From positions 372,001 to 436,000 of the forward strand of contig NZ_CP187926.1 of assembly GCF_049933045.1 (NCBI RefSeq): a DNA stretch of 64,000 nt, read 5' to 3'. Below the pieces are notes generated by a model. That model was not told the DNA's origin. It saw only the letters and a program-made list of their open reading frames with translations, and did not search any database. Numbering within the stretch: position 1 is the stretch's first letter; every line of letters starts with the position of its first letter. Both the position numbers and the translations under genes were made by a program. Positions 27,000 through 35,795 of the stretch are shown in pieces. The DNA is from Pseudocolwellia sp049933045. GTDB lineage: Bacteria; Pseudomonadota; Gammaproteobacteria; Enterobacterales; Alteromonadaceae.

Positions 27000-27071
27000 T
27001 AGTGACCTTTTTGCATTTTTTCAGTTAAGATGACAAAGTTGATATTAAAATTTACCAGGGAGATGCTTTTT

Positions 27072-29375
27072 ATGGCGCTACTTCAACGCTTTAGTTTAGT
27101 TATACTACTTTTTACGTTAGTAGCTTGTGGAGGGAGTGAAGGGAGTTTTACAAACACCGACACAGATACCGATACGGACACTGATACAGATATTACTCTT
27201 GTCACCATGTCTTTGGAAATTTCGGATACAAACATTTCTGATGCGAGTCCTGCTTTATTAAGTGCTACAGTGTTAGCTGATGGACAGCCTCTTTCTGGTG
27301 TTCTCGTTCAGTTCTCTCTTGATGAACGTTTCGAAACACTTGCAACATTTACACCTGAATTAGGTACAAGTGTTACTAATGATGACGGTATCGCAACTAT
27401 AACGCTTAATTCTGGCGGTACTGCTGGTGCGGGTACTGTTAGTGCTACCATATCTTTTGATGATGAAGAGCTTATAGCAAGTACTTCTTTTAGTAGCGCA
27501 GGTGATGCCAATACAGGAGAAACGCCTGATGTGTCTAATATTTCATTGTTTGCGAGTAGCCAACAAATCGCTTCAAGTGGGGCGCAAGAAGTCACATTGT
27601 CTGCTATTGCAAAAGATGCAAATAATAATTTATTAGAAGATGTAAATGTTACTTTCTCTGCCAGTTCGGGTGATATTGAAATTGTTGATGGAGTAACTGG
27701 GGCCGATGGTAAAGCAACAGCAACACTAACGACATCTATTGATCCATCAAATAGAATTATAAATGTGACGGCATCTACAGCACAGTTTTCTGATTCAGTA
27801 GATGTTGAAGTTGTTGGTACAACGGTACAGCTTACAGGTTCATCATCTTTAGCAATTAATGACTCGAATAACTTTATAATTCGAGTGTTAGATTCTGATG
27901 GTGAAGGTATTGCAAATAGTCTAGTTACTTTATCTACAACGAATATATCCAGCACCGGTGAAGTTGCAAATATAACAATACCAGAATCTGTGACTACTGA
28001 CTTTACTGGCCAAGCAACTTTAGCTGTTGTGGGTACATCTGGTGGTAAGAACTCTATCGTAGCAACAGCTCTAGGTGCTTCAGTAACTCAAGCAGTAACC
28101 GTTCAAGCAGACTCATTTTTATTCTCTGCTTTCAATGATGGTGATGGCACTAATATTAATTTAACCACACAAGACTTATCATCTATACCTGACGTATTGT
28201 TATCAAATACAGCAACAATAACCCTAACTTGGTCTAGAAGTGGAACTGTTGTGGCTGATGGTACAGTAATTAACTTTACTGCAACTCGAGGTGATTTATC
28301 TACTAACAGTGCAACAACGGTTAATGGCCAAGTATCAACTACAGTATCATCTACGAATGCAGGTAAGTCGTTAGTTACTTTCAGTGGTGTTGATGGTGAT
28401 ATTGCTTTAACGAATCAATTAGAATTTGAATTTGTTGCTGAAACAGCTGATGAGATTGTAGCTCAAGCATCACCTCACTCTATAGGGCCAAATGGTCAAA
28501 CATCAACTATATCTGTAGTGGTAAAAGACCCTACGGGTAACTTAGTGAAAAATAAACAAATTGATTTTACTTTAACGGATACTAATGGTGGCTCTATTTT
28601 CCCAGCGAGTGCTATAACTGACAGTAATGGTAATGCTTCAACAGTATATACATCTAATGCAGTATCTGCTCAAGATGCTGTTTCTATAAAGGCAACGGTA
28701 CGAGATACTCCAACAGTAACTCAGACTGTTACATTAACAGTTGCTGATAGAGAGTTATTTATTACATTAGGTACAGGTAACACTATTGAAGAAATAGATG
28801 TGACTAATTACAACAAACAATTTAGTGTTTTTGTTACTGATGTAGATTCTACTCCTGTTGAAAATGTTGAGTTGACGGTATCTGCTGTACCTAATACTTA
28901 TTATAAGGGAGAATGGATCAGAACTTATGATACTGCTGGAACTTTCTTACGCTGGGCTACTGCAAGAAATGTTATTAAAGATGAACTGGGTAATGTAACG
29001 GCCTATGATGTTGGTGGGTTCGGGTGTAATAATGAAGACACTAATATTGATGGGATATTAGATATCGGTGAAGATACTAATACTGATGGATCACTAACAC
29101 CAGGGAATATAGTTGCAGCTCTTGGTGATATTGTGACTGATGATGAAGGTAAAGCCATTATTGATATTCGTTATCCACAAAGTCATGGTAGTTGGGCAGA
29201 TATAGATCTTATTGTATCAGCCAAAGTAAATGGTACTGAAAGTTCTACACAAACAGTATTTACACTTTCTACATCAGCTGAAGATATACTTGATGAAGAC
29301 GTAACGCCACCTACATCAGGTACCGGTTTAAATGGTCCATTTGGCGCAACTAGTAATTGTAATGTTGCCGATTAA
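27072..29375 (+). CDS. Large surface lipoprotein with bacterial Ig-like (Big-1) repeats
   Basis: 767-aa probable outer-membrane lipoprotein. From ATG 27072 (AGGGAG nine bases upstream; in-frame ATGs at 27030 and 27063 are alternatives) the signal is MALLQRFSLVILLFTLVACGG with the lipobox cysteine. A Thr-Asp tandem linker follows (six TD units, DNA 27156-27191). The body is made of repeated Ig-like domains with the Big-1 pattern (VTDDxGxATxTL; SxGxxxVTLSAIAKDANNN), as in invasin/intimin-type adhesins, about six copies. Near the C-terminus NNEDTNIDGILDIGEDTNTDGSL looks like a calcium-binding DxNxDG duplex. Likely adhesion or surface structural role; not part of an operon. Confidence 0.85.
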   Translation: MALLQRFSLVILLFTLVACGGSEGSFTNTDTDTDTDTDTDITLVTMSLEISDTNISDASPALLSATVLADGQPLSGVLVQFSLDERFETLATFTPELGTSVTNDDGIATITLNSGGTAGAGTVSATISFDDEELIASTSFSSAGDANTGETPDVSNISLFASSQQIASSGAQEVTLSAIAKDANNNLLEDVNVTFSASSGDIEIVDGVTGADGKATATLTTSIDPSNRIINVTASTAQFSDSVDVEVVGTTVQLTGSSSLAINDSNNFIIRVLDSDGEGIANSLVTLSTTNISSTGEVANITIPESVTTDFTGQATLAVVGTSGGKNSIVATALGASVTQAVTVQADSFLFSAFNDGDGTNINLTTQDLSSIPDVLLSNTATITLTWSRSGTVVADGTVINFTATRGDLSTNSATTVNGQVSTTVSSTNAGKSLVTFSGVDGDIALTNQLEFEFVAETADEIVAQASPHSIGPNGQTSTISVVVKDPTGNLVKNKQIDFTLTDTNGGSIFPASAITDSNGNASTVYTSNAVSAQDAVSIKATVRDTPTVTQTVTLTVADRELFITLGTGNTIEEIDVTNYNKQFSVFVTDVDSTPVENVELTVSAVPNTYYKGEWIRTYDTAGTFLRWATARNVIKDELGNVTAYDVGGFGCNNEDTNIDGILDIGEDTNTDGSLTPGNIVAALGDIVTDDEGKAIIDIRYPQSHGSWADIDLIVSAKVNGTESSTQTVFTLSTSAEDILDEDVTPPTSGTGLNGPFGATSNCNVAD

Positions 29376-29406
29376 CCCTATTTAGGGTGAGGTAATATTC
29401 AGTTAT

Positions 29407-29433
29407 AAAAAAAGCTCTTTCGGGAGCTTTTTT
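29407..29433 (+). terminator. Terminator after the Ig-repeat lipoprotein gene
   Basis: AAAAAAGCTC pairs with GAGCTTTTTT around a TTTCGG loop; T-tract on the + strand. Confidence 0.8.
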
Positions 29434-29475
29434 AATGTCTTGAATTCAAGTAAAAACTAACACTCCAATTAACGA

Positions 29476-30585
29476 TTACGCTTTTGACATCTCACTAATT
29501 AAAAATGCTGAGATTTCACCACAGGCTGCTAATGTTTTGTTTCTACTTTCTTCACCTAAACCTGAGCTATCAGTGAAAGGTGCAATTTCCATCATGTCAG
29601 CGCCAGTGATTGGGTATTCTTTGCCAAGAGATTTAAGTATCTTCATTGTATCAGGCATATCCATGCCATCTGGCTCTGGTGTTCCTGTAGCTGAAGCTAT
29701 CGAAGCATCTAGCGCATCAATATCAAAGCTTACATAAAGTTCATCAATATTTTCGCTTTTCAATTGAGATAGAATATTTTGTATGATGCTATCAACACCA
29801 TTTTCTTTAATCTCATGCGACCAATGCTGTTTCACGCCAAAGGTATTTTCCCAATGTGATTTAGGTTTTCCGCTTGAACGTATACCTACTTGGATCAAAT
29901 GACTGCGGTCATGTAAATCATCTAAAATATGTGTACACCACGAACCAAAACACAAATCTATGCCTAAGCGCTCCACTAATAGGTCTGTGTGCGCGTCAAA
30001 ATGAATTATTGCAGCACGAATGCCTTGTTTCTTTTTAGCTTGTAAATAAGCCTTTGTGAGCGGATAACTCACAGAGTGATCTCCACCAATACCAAAGATC
30101 CCTTTTTTAGGGAACTCAGCATAGAAATCATGCAATACATCTTCCGTAATAGTTAAAGGGCTTACAGGGTAAGTGCTATTTTCATCTTGATATAATGCTT
30201 TTCTACAGTTTGAAATAGTGGCTTCATTCAAATATTTATCATGTAGTAAATGAGGGATAACGCGCACATCACCTAAATCAAAAGCATTTAAACCTTTATA
30301 CTGCTCTAGTAATGTAGATCGAACAAATAGAGGTCCCCAGTTAGCGCCTCGTAAAATTCCGCCACCACAATCAGATGCGATACCCAGAATTACAGCATTT
30401 GATGCTGTTGGTAAGTCGTCTAATGATGATGACCATAATTGTTCAATGTTTTCTGTTTGTCCAAAAAGAGCTTGGTGCAATTGTTCTTTTCTTTCTTTAG
30501 CCGTGTTTACTGTAAAAACTCCATTACCAGGAGGACATAAACATTGCGTAAACTTATTTTTTAAATTTAGCCATGATGCAGTCAT
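29476..30585 (-). CDS. Arginase/agmatinase/formiminoglutamase-family hydrolase
   Basis: 369-aa ureohydrolase-superfamily enzyme. The binuclear manganese motifs are visible: GGDHS (histidine ligand), DAHTD (Asp-His-Asp) and SFDIDALD (two Asp), plus GADMMEIAP near the end. I chose ATG 30585 (MTASWLNLKNKFTQ), which has a GAG-containing ribosome site, over the in-frame ATG at 30657, whose upstream sequence shows none. The N-terminus (CLCPPGNGVFTVNTAKERKEQL) is longer than in agmatinases, placing it in a divergent subgroup common in marine gammaproteobacteria. Substrate unknown. Divergent from topA. Confidence 0.85.
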   Translation of the reverse strand: MTASWLNLKNKFTQCLCPPGNGVFTVNTAKERKEQLHQALFGQTENIEQLWSSSLDDLPTASNAVILGIASDCGGGILRGANWGPLFVRSTLLEQYKGLNAFDLGDVRVIPHLLHDKYLNEATISNCRKALYQDENSTYPVSPLTITEDVLHDFYAEFPKKGIFGIGGDHSVSYPLTKAYLQAKKKQGIRAAIIHFDAHTDLLVERLGIDLCFGSWCTHILDDLHDRSHLIQVGIRSSGKPKSHWENTFGVKQHWSHEIKENGVDSIIQNILSQLKSENIDELYVSFDIDALDASIASATGTPEPDGMDMPDTMKILKSLGKEYPITGADMMEIAPFTDSSGLGEESRNKTLAACGEISAFLISEMSKA

Positions 30586-30982
30586 ATGAAATCTCGTTAT
30601 GTTATTTAGATTACAAATATCAAAAGGAATAAATGTAGGGGGAATTTGGCGATTCATTGTTTTTTAAGGGCTGTAATCGAAAAATAATGAATGATTATCT
30701 TTATTTGCTCTTATTTTTTGTATTAAAGTCGATTATGATTACGCCAGAAATTACTCCTACATTATAACGAAAAGCATTAGGTCAGGCGAATTTAATCATA
30801 ATATTTGCTTGTTACTTTGCTTTTTTACAGATATATCTAATAGTAATTAACATTTTAAACATCTATTTTATCGTGAATTAGTTCTTAAACATTGGTTGCT
30901 CGCCTAATTATCGAACAAATTCAACTTAACATATAATACCTAATTGATGTACTTCAGTTAGTGACTAGGAATATATAATCAT
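30586..30982. other. Divergent promoter region of the arginase-family gene and topA
   Basis: About 400 AT-rich bases. It must carry both promoters, but I see no operator, repeat or ORF that stands out. Confidence 0.4.
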
Positions 30983-33655
30983 ATGGGAAAATCTCTGGTA
31001 ATTGTCGAATCACCAGCTAAAGCGAAGACAATTAACAAGTACCTTGGTAAAGATTTCATTGTGAAATCTAGTGTCGGTCATGTCCGTGATTTACCTCATG
31101 GAAGTACGGGTAAAAAAGTTGCTGCAAAATCTCCTGCTGAAGTTCGTAAAATGGCTCCTGCAGCAAAAGCTAAGTACAAAGAAAAAAGAGATAAAGAAGC
31201 TTTAGTTAATCGCATGGGTATTAACCCTGATAAAGACTGGGAAGCTAATTATCTGGTTTTACCTGGTAAAGAAAAAGTGGTTAACGAATTAACCAAATTA
31301 GCGAGTACTGCAGATACCATCTATCTCGCAACCGATTTGGATCGCGAGGGAGAAGCAATCGCGTGGCACTTAAAAGAGTTAATTGGTGGTGATGATTCAA
31401 AATTCAAACGTGTTGTTTTTAATGAAATAACAGAAAACGCAATACAACAAGCCTTTTCTACGCCTGGCGAATTAAGTATGCCTGGTGTTAATGCACAACA
31501 AGCGCGTAGATTTTTAGATCGTGTTGTTGGCTTTATGGTAAGCCCGTTACTTTGGAAAAAAGTTGCTCGTGGTTTATCAGCAGGGCGTGTTCAATCTGTT
31601 GCAGTTAAATTAGTTGTTGAAAAAGAACGTGAAATCAAAGCTTTTGATCCTAAAGAATTTTGGGAAATTACCGCTGACACTAAAACAAATACTGGATTAG
31701 ATTTTGAGTTAGATGTTACTCACAACAACGGTAAAGCATTCAAACCAACGAACAAAGTAGATACTGATAATGCTTTAGCTATTTTAAATGATGCTAAATA
31801 TACGGTTGATAAACGTGAAGATAAACCTTCAAAAAGTACACCGTCAGCACCATTTATTACTTCAACGTTACAACAAGCGGCCAGTACAAAATTAGGCTTT
31901 GGTGTAAAACGTACGATGGGGCTTGCTCAACGTTTGTATGAAGCAGGGCATATTACTTATATGCGTACAGATTCAACTAACTTAAGTAAAGACGCTGTTG
32001 AAACTTGTAGAACTTATATCGCAGATTCTTTTGGTGAAAATTACTTACCTGAAAGTGCGAAAGTTTATAGTAGTAAAGGTAATGCTCAAGAAGCGCATGA
32101 GGCGATACGTCCGTCTAATGTGAAAATGGAATCAGCCTTCATGGAAGGTATTGAAGCCGATGCTAAAAAGTTATATGACTTAATTTGGCGTCAGTTTGTT
32201 GCTTGTCAAATGACAGCGGCTAGATATACCGTAAGTACATTAACGATTGGCGCTTCAACATTTGATTTGAAAGCTAAAGGTCGCGTAATGCAATTTGATG
32301 GTTGGACTCGTGTTCATCCACAATTGTCTAAAGGTGATGATAAGCATCTACCTGATCTATCAGTTGGTGAAGTATTAACACTTGAACAGCTTAATCCAGC
32401 ACAACACTTTACTAAGCCACCAGCACGTTTTGGTGAAGCTTCATTAGTTAAAGAGTTGGAGAAACGTTCTATTGGTCGTCCATCAACATACGCTTCAATT
32501 ATCTCAACTATTCAAGATCGGGGTTATGTACGTTTAGATAAAAAACGTTTCTACGCAGAAAAAATGGGTGAAATCGTAACCGATAGCCTATCTGAAAGTT
32601 TTGATAACTTAATGAGCTACGACTTTACAGCTAACATGGAGCAAGAGCTTGATGAAGTAGCTGGCGGTAAAGCCAATTGGAAAGATGTTTTAAATAAATT
32701 CTATAGCAACTTTACTAAACAGTTAAAGTTAGCTGACATGCCAACTGAAGAAGGCGGCATGAGAAACAATGAGCCAGTACTCACTGATATTGAATGTCCA
32801 ACGTGTCAACGTAAAATGGGCATTAGAACAGCTTCAACAGGTGTTTTCTTAGGTTGTTCTGGTTATGCTTTACCTCCAAAGGAACGTTGTACTAAAACAA
32901 TGAACCTGACGGCTGGCGAAGAAGCTGTAAGTGTTTTAGCTGAAGATCAAGAAACTGAAGCTTTACGTGCGATGCATCGTTGTAAAAAATGTTCTACAGC
33001 GATGGACAGCTATTTAATTGATGAAACTCGAAAATTACATGTGTGTGGTAACAACCCTGTATGTGATGGTATTGAAATAGAAAAAGGCGAGTTCAAAATT
33101 AAAGGTTACGAAGGTCCTATTTTAGAATGTGATCGTTGTGAATCTGAAATGGAACTTAAATCTGGACGTTTTGGTAAATATTTCGATTGTACCAATGAAG
33201 AATGTAAAAATACCCGTAAGCTATTAGCAAGTGGGGAAGCTGCGCCGCCGAAAGAAGATCCTGTGCAGTTACCTGAACTAGCTTGTGAGAAGTCTGAAGC
33301 GCACTTTGTCTTAAGAGATGGAGCTGCAGGTATTTTCTTAGCTGCCAATACTTTTCCTAAGTCTCGTGAAACTAGAGCGCCTAAAGTTGAAGAGCTTTTA
33401 AGATTTAGAGATAGAATATCATCTAAGTTTTATTATTTAGCTGACGCTCCTGCTAAAGATCCTGATGGCAACTTAGCTGTTGTTCGATTTAGTCGTAAAA
33501 CTAAAGAACAATATGTGATGACAGAAGTTGAAGGTAAAGCAACAGGGTGGACTGCAAAGTACATTGATAGCAAGTGGGTTGAAGAAGCGAAGAAAAAAGC
33601 AGTAAAAGCTAAGGCTAAGCCAAAAGCAAAACCTAAAGCAAAAAAAGCTACCTAA
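30983..33655 (+). CDS. topA: DNA topoisomerase I
   Basis: 890-aa type IA topoisomerase that relaxes negative supercoils. The Toprim start VIVESPAKAKTINKYLG is at 6-22, ATDLDREGEAIAWH at 116-129 holds the metal aspartates, and the active-site tyrosine is Y326 (HITYMRTDST). Three four-cysteine zinc motifs follow: C-x2-C near 598, CKKC near 665 and CDRC near 712, then zinc-less repeats and a basic tail KAKAKPKAKPKAKKAT. Length is like E. coli TopA (865 aa). Complete and preceded by a long divergent intergenic region. Confidence 0.97.
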   Translation: MGKSLVIVESPAKAKTINKYLGKDFIVKSSVGHVRDLPHGSTGKKVAAKSPAEVRKMAPAAKAKYKEKRDKEALVNRMGINPDKDWEANYLVLPGKEKVVNELTKLASTADTIYLATDLDREGEAIAWHLKELIGGDDSKFKRVVFNEITENAIQQAFSTPGELSMPGVNAQQARRFLDRVVGFMVSPLLWKKVARGLSAGRVQSVAVKLVVEKEREIKAFDPKEFWEITADTKTNTGLDFELDVTHNNGKAFKPTNKVDTDNALAILNDAKYTVDKREDKPSKSTPSAPFITSTLQQAASTKLGFGVKRTMGLAQRLYEAGHITYMRTDSTNLSKDAVETCRTYIADSFGENYLPESAKVYSSKGNAQEAHEAIRPSNVKMESAFMEGIEADAKKLYDLIWRQFVACQMTAARYTVSTLTIGASTFDLKAKGRVMQFDGWTRVHPQLSKGDDKHLPDLSVGEVLTLEQLNPAQHFTKPPARFGEASLVKELEKRSIGRPSTYASIISTIQDRGYVRLDKKRFYAEKMGEIVTDSLSESFDNLMSYDFTANMEQELDEVAGGKANWKDVLNKFYSNFTKQLKLADMPTEEGGMRNNEPVLTDIECPTCQRKMGIRTASTGVFLGCSGYALPPKERCTKTMNLTAGEEAVSVLAEDQETEALRAMHRCKKCSTAMDSYLIDETRKLHVCGNNPVCDGIEIEKGEFKIKGYEGPILECDRCESEMELKSGRFGKYFDCTNEECKNTRKLLASGEAAPPKEDPVQLPELACEKSEAHFVLRDGAAGIFLAANTFPKSRETRAPKVEELLRFRDRISSKFYYLADAPAKDPDGNLAVVRFSRKTKEQYVMTEVEGKATGWTAKYIDSKWVEEAKKKAVKAKAKPKAKPKAKKAT

Positions 33656-33684
33656 ACTAGCTGATTCAATTAAAACTTATTATT

Positions 33685-33707
33685 AAGCGCCTCAGGGCGC
33701 TTTTTTA
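33685..33707 (+). terminator. topA terminator
   Basis: AAGCGCC pairs with GGGCGCTT around TCA, then T6. Confidence 0.85.
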
Positions 33708-33769
33708 TTGCTTTAATTTAAGTAATGCAAATGAACTTTAGTATTTTCGAAAGGTCTACTAACTTAGTT

Positions 33770-33964
33770 AACCTGAGCTCAGCTTAATATATTCTTCTCT
33801 AACAGCTATTTTTACTTGCTTCATCGTTAAATTTACTTGTAATAGGCTAGCTATTGACGCGAAATTTGCCTTGAAGAAAGAAAAACTATCAAGCTAGAGT
33901 ATAAGTTAAATTTTATGAATAATAATTTCAATGGATTAAAAGGATCTTAAACCGAGTTCAGGTT
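33770..33964. repeat. MITE-like element, copy B of the AACCTGAACTC-end family (uninterrupted)
   Basis: 195 bp from AACCTGAGCTC to GAGTTCAGGTT; the ends are inverse complements apart from one or two bases, and flanking bases extend the symmetry. The body is almost identical to copy C (49923-51416), which is split by an insertion sequence. B has about 20 extra bases after TTACTTG; since TTACTTG also ends that insert, C probably lost it by recombination between short direct repeats. Remaining bases of the 906-base gap 33656-34561 are AT-rich and hold the csrA promoter. Confidence 0.8.
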
Positions 33965-34530
33965 AGTTAACTTCAAAGATAAAACAGGTATTACGAAGTA
34001 ACTTTATTTAAATATATATAAGGGTGCTCCTTTAGCAAAATAACCTATTACTCGTTTATATAGATGGCTTCATGAATTGATTTATACCATCCATGTAAAG
34101 TTTGAGTGTTATTTTATCTATTAGCTTAAATCTTTTGATTTGAATAAAGGCTGAAATGGGATAATTCAAATTATCAGTTGTAAAATTTGTTATTTGATTT
34201 GTCTACAGTTGAGGTTAGTGACTTAAATTCATTTTAAGTAAATGTTTTTGATTGAAATTTGACCATGTAGTTGCTTATATCAACTGGTCTTATGAGTTAT
34301 TACAAAATAATATACAAAAAACAAAAATATTGGTATTTATTGGATCAATAAGCTTGTTAATATATATAACAGGTATATAAGGCTTATTTTGTTTTTAATA
34401 TTTTGCATATTAGTGGTGTTTAAGTATTAAAAATGGTTATTTATATAAAATATTAAATTTTTTGTGTAGATATAGTGCTTTATCTTAATTTTTGAACTAA
34501 ATTTAAATTTATTACTAGCTTATAAATATT

Positions 34531-34561
34531 TAGTGGATCCGGAATAAAAAAGGAAATTAAT
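34531..34561 (+). promoter_or_regulatory. csrA leader with three GGA motifs, probable CsrA autoregulation site
   Basis: GGA occurs at 34535, 34541 and 34552; the last lies in the Shine-Dalgarno sequence AAGGAAA before the csrA start. CsrA binds GGA elements, and E. coli CsrA represses its own translation through such sites. The motif positions are seen; autoregulation is inferred. Confidence 0.5.
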
Positions 34562-34759
34562 ATGTTAATTTTGACACGCCGTGTAGGCGAGACTCTAATG
34601 ATTGGTGATGAAGTTACCGTTACAGTTTTAGGAGTTAAAGGTAACCAAGTTCGAATCGGTGTAAATGCTCCAAAAGAAATATCAGTACATCGAGAAGAAA
34701 TATACATGAGAATTCAATCTGAAAAAGACAATCCAGAGTCTGCAGGTAATAAATTCTAA
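34562..34759 (+). CDS. csrA: Carbon storage regulator CsrA
   Basis: 65-aa RNA-binding global regulator. MLILTRRVGETLMIGDEVTVTVLGVKGNQVRIGVNAPKEISVHREEIYMRIQ is the CsrA fold almost without change, including L4, R6, R7 and R44-type RNA-contact residues. It dimerises and binds GGA-containing hairpins, often over ribosome sites. It is followed by tRNA-Ser and tRNA-Arg as in E. coli (csrA-serV-argV), but alaS is not upstream; topA and a repeat element are there instead. Confidence 0.98.
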   Translation: MLILTRRVGETLMIGDEVTVTVLGVKGNQVRIGVNAPKEISVHREEIYMRIQSEKDNPESAGNKF

Positions 34760-34765
34760 TCATAT

Positions 34766-34791
34766 AAAAAGCCGACAATAGTCGGCTTTTT
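34766..34791 (+). terminator. csrA terminator
   Basis: AAAAAGCCGAC pairs with GTCGGCTTTTT around AATA. Confidence 0.85.
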
Positions 34792-34902
34792 GCTTATTTG
34801 TGTTTGAAAATTAAACGTGTTGCTTGAAATCCCAACAAACAGAAAAAAAAATCAAAAAAAAGTTTGACTTATTTTTTGAATCCATTAGTATTCGCAGCCA
34901 TT

Positions 34903-34996
<94 letters not shown>

Positions 34997-35057
34997 ATTT
35001 ATAATGGTTGTGTGAAGTTAGATATCTTTAGAACTAGATATAAAAAAAGTTTCTTGA

Positions 35058-35134
35058 GGGCGTGTAGCTCAGCTGGATAGAGTACCTGGCTACGAACCAG
35101 GCGGTCGCAGGTTCGACTCCTGCCACGCCCACCA
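35058..35134 (+). tRNA. tRNA-Arg (ACG), first copy
   Basis: 77 bases with encoded CCA. Acceptor GGGCGTG/CACGCCC; anticodon stem CCTGG/CCAGG around CTACGAA gives ACG, which becomes ICG after deamination. Confidence 0.96.
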
Positions 35135-35218
35135 CTTTTCTTTAAGTGATAAAATAATAAAGACCGAGAGTACGGTGAACACTTATCTTTTAACGTAGAT
35201 ACAAAACAAGTTTATTGT

Positions 35219-35295
35219 GGGCGTGTAGCTCAGCTGGATAGAGTACCTGGCTACGAACCAGGCGGTCGCAGGTTCGACTCCTGCCACGCCCACCA
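35219..35295 (+). tRNA. tRNA-Arg (ACG), second identical copy
   Basis: Same 77-base sequence as the gene at 35058. The spacers before the two copies share only their final part (AGATA..AAA..AAGTTT), so duplication is old or maintained by gene conversion. Confidence 0.96.
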
Positions 35296-35304
35296 CTTAA
35301 AAAA

Positions 35305-35334
35305 GAAAAACCAGTCTTCGGACTGGTTTTTTTT
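35305..35334 (+). terminator. Terminator of the tRNA cluster
   Basis: AAAAACCAGTC pairs with GACTGGTTTTT around TTCG, then a T-tract: a textbook intrinsic terminator. Confidence 0.9.
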
Positions 35335-35386
35335 CGCCTAAAATTCGTCAACTCCTATCTATGATCTTATTTCTTAAAACATACTT

Positions 35387-35430
35387 AGCCTGAACTCTGG
35401 ATAATGAATTTTGTAATTTATTAATTCATA
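35387..35430. repeat. Partial end of the AACCTGAACTC repeat family (copy E)
   Basis: AGCCTGAACTCTGGATAATG and the following TTTTGTAAT...ATTAATTCAT match the left end of copy D (62826) and the inverse of the right end of copy A (3452). I find no matching right end, so it is a fragment, directly abutting the next element. Confidence 0.6.
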
Positions 35431-35432
35431 TA

Positions 35433-35795
35433 ATACCAAACGGATTAATTTATTGAGCAACTTAGAGCTACATTAGCAAGCTTAGAACAAGCAAAATTGA
35501 TTAAACATAGTTATTCTATATTTTTTTAATTTTGTGATGTTATCAGTTTGCTAATGAGCTCCCGAAGGGCTGGAATTTAAAGGCTCATATGCCGCGTTAT
35601 TGATTTTGACAAGGTTCCTACATGGATGTAGGACATTAGGGTAACGCAGGAGCAGTTACCGAGAATAACCATTCTCTTCAATCAATGCCTCGCCTACATG
35701 GATGTAGGTGCTTAGGTTCAGTCTGGAACTATGAACCTGTGCCTCTAAGTCTTTAAATTCACGCTAAGTGAGCAATAAATCAATCCGTTTGGTAT
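35433..35795. mobile_element. 363-bp inverted-repeat element carrying GGA-loop hairpins
   Basis: ATACCAAACGGATT (35433) and its inverse AATCCGTTTGGTAT (ending 35795) begin terminal inverted repeats of about 31 bases with few mismatches. Inside, several hairpins can form: CCTACATGGATGTAGG at 35617-35632 and again at 35693-35708; GGTAAC/GTTACC with loop GCAGGAGCA at 35640-35660; AGGTTCA/TGAACCT with loop GTCTGGAACTA at 35714-35738; GAGAAT/ATTCTC at 35661-35676. No ORF. The element form suggests a MITE; the loops suggest possible RNA function (see findings). Confidence 0.7.

Noticed and set aside
27308..27955. Minus-strand ORF of 215 codons inside the Ig-repeat gene
   Set aside because: Arises from the repetitive codons of the opposite strand; the + strand has signal peptide and domains.
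35597..35740. Classical CsrB gene
   Set aside because: GGA hairpins exist, but no promoter, regulator site or terminator is visible and terminal inverted repeats fit a mobile element; kept as a hypothesis only.
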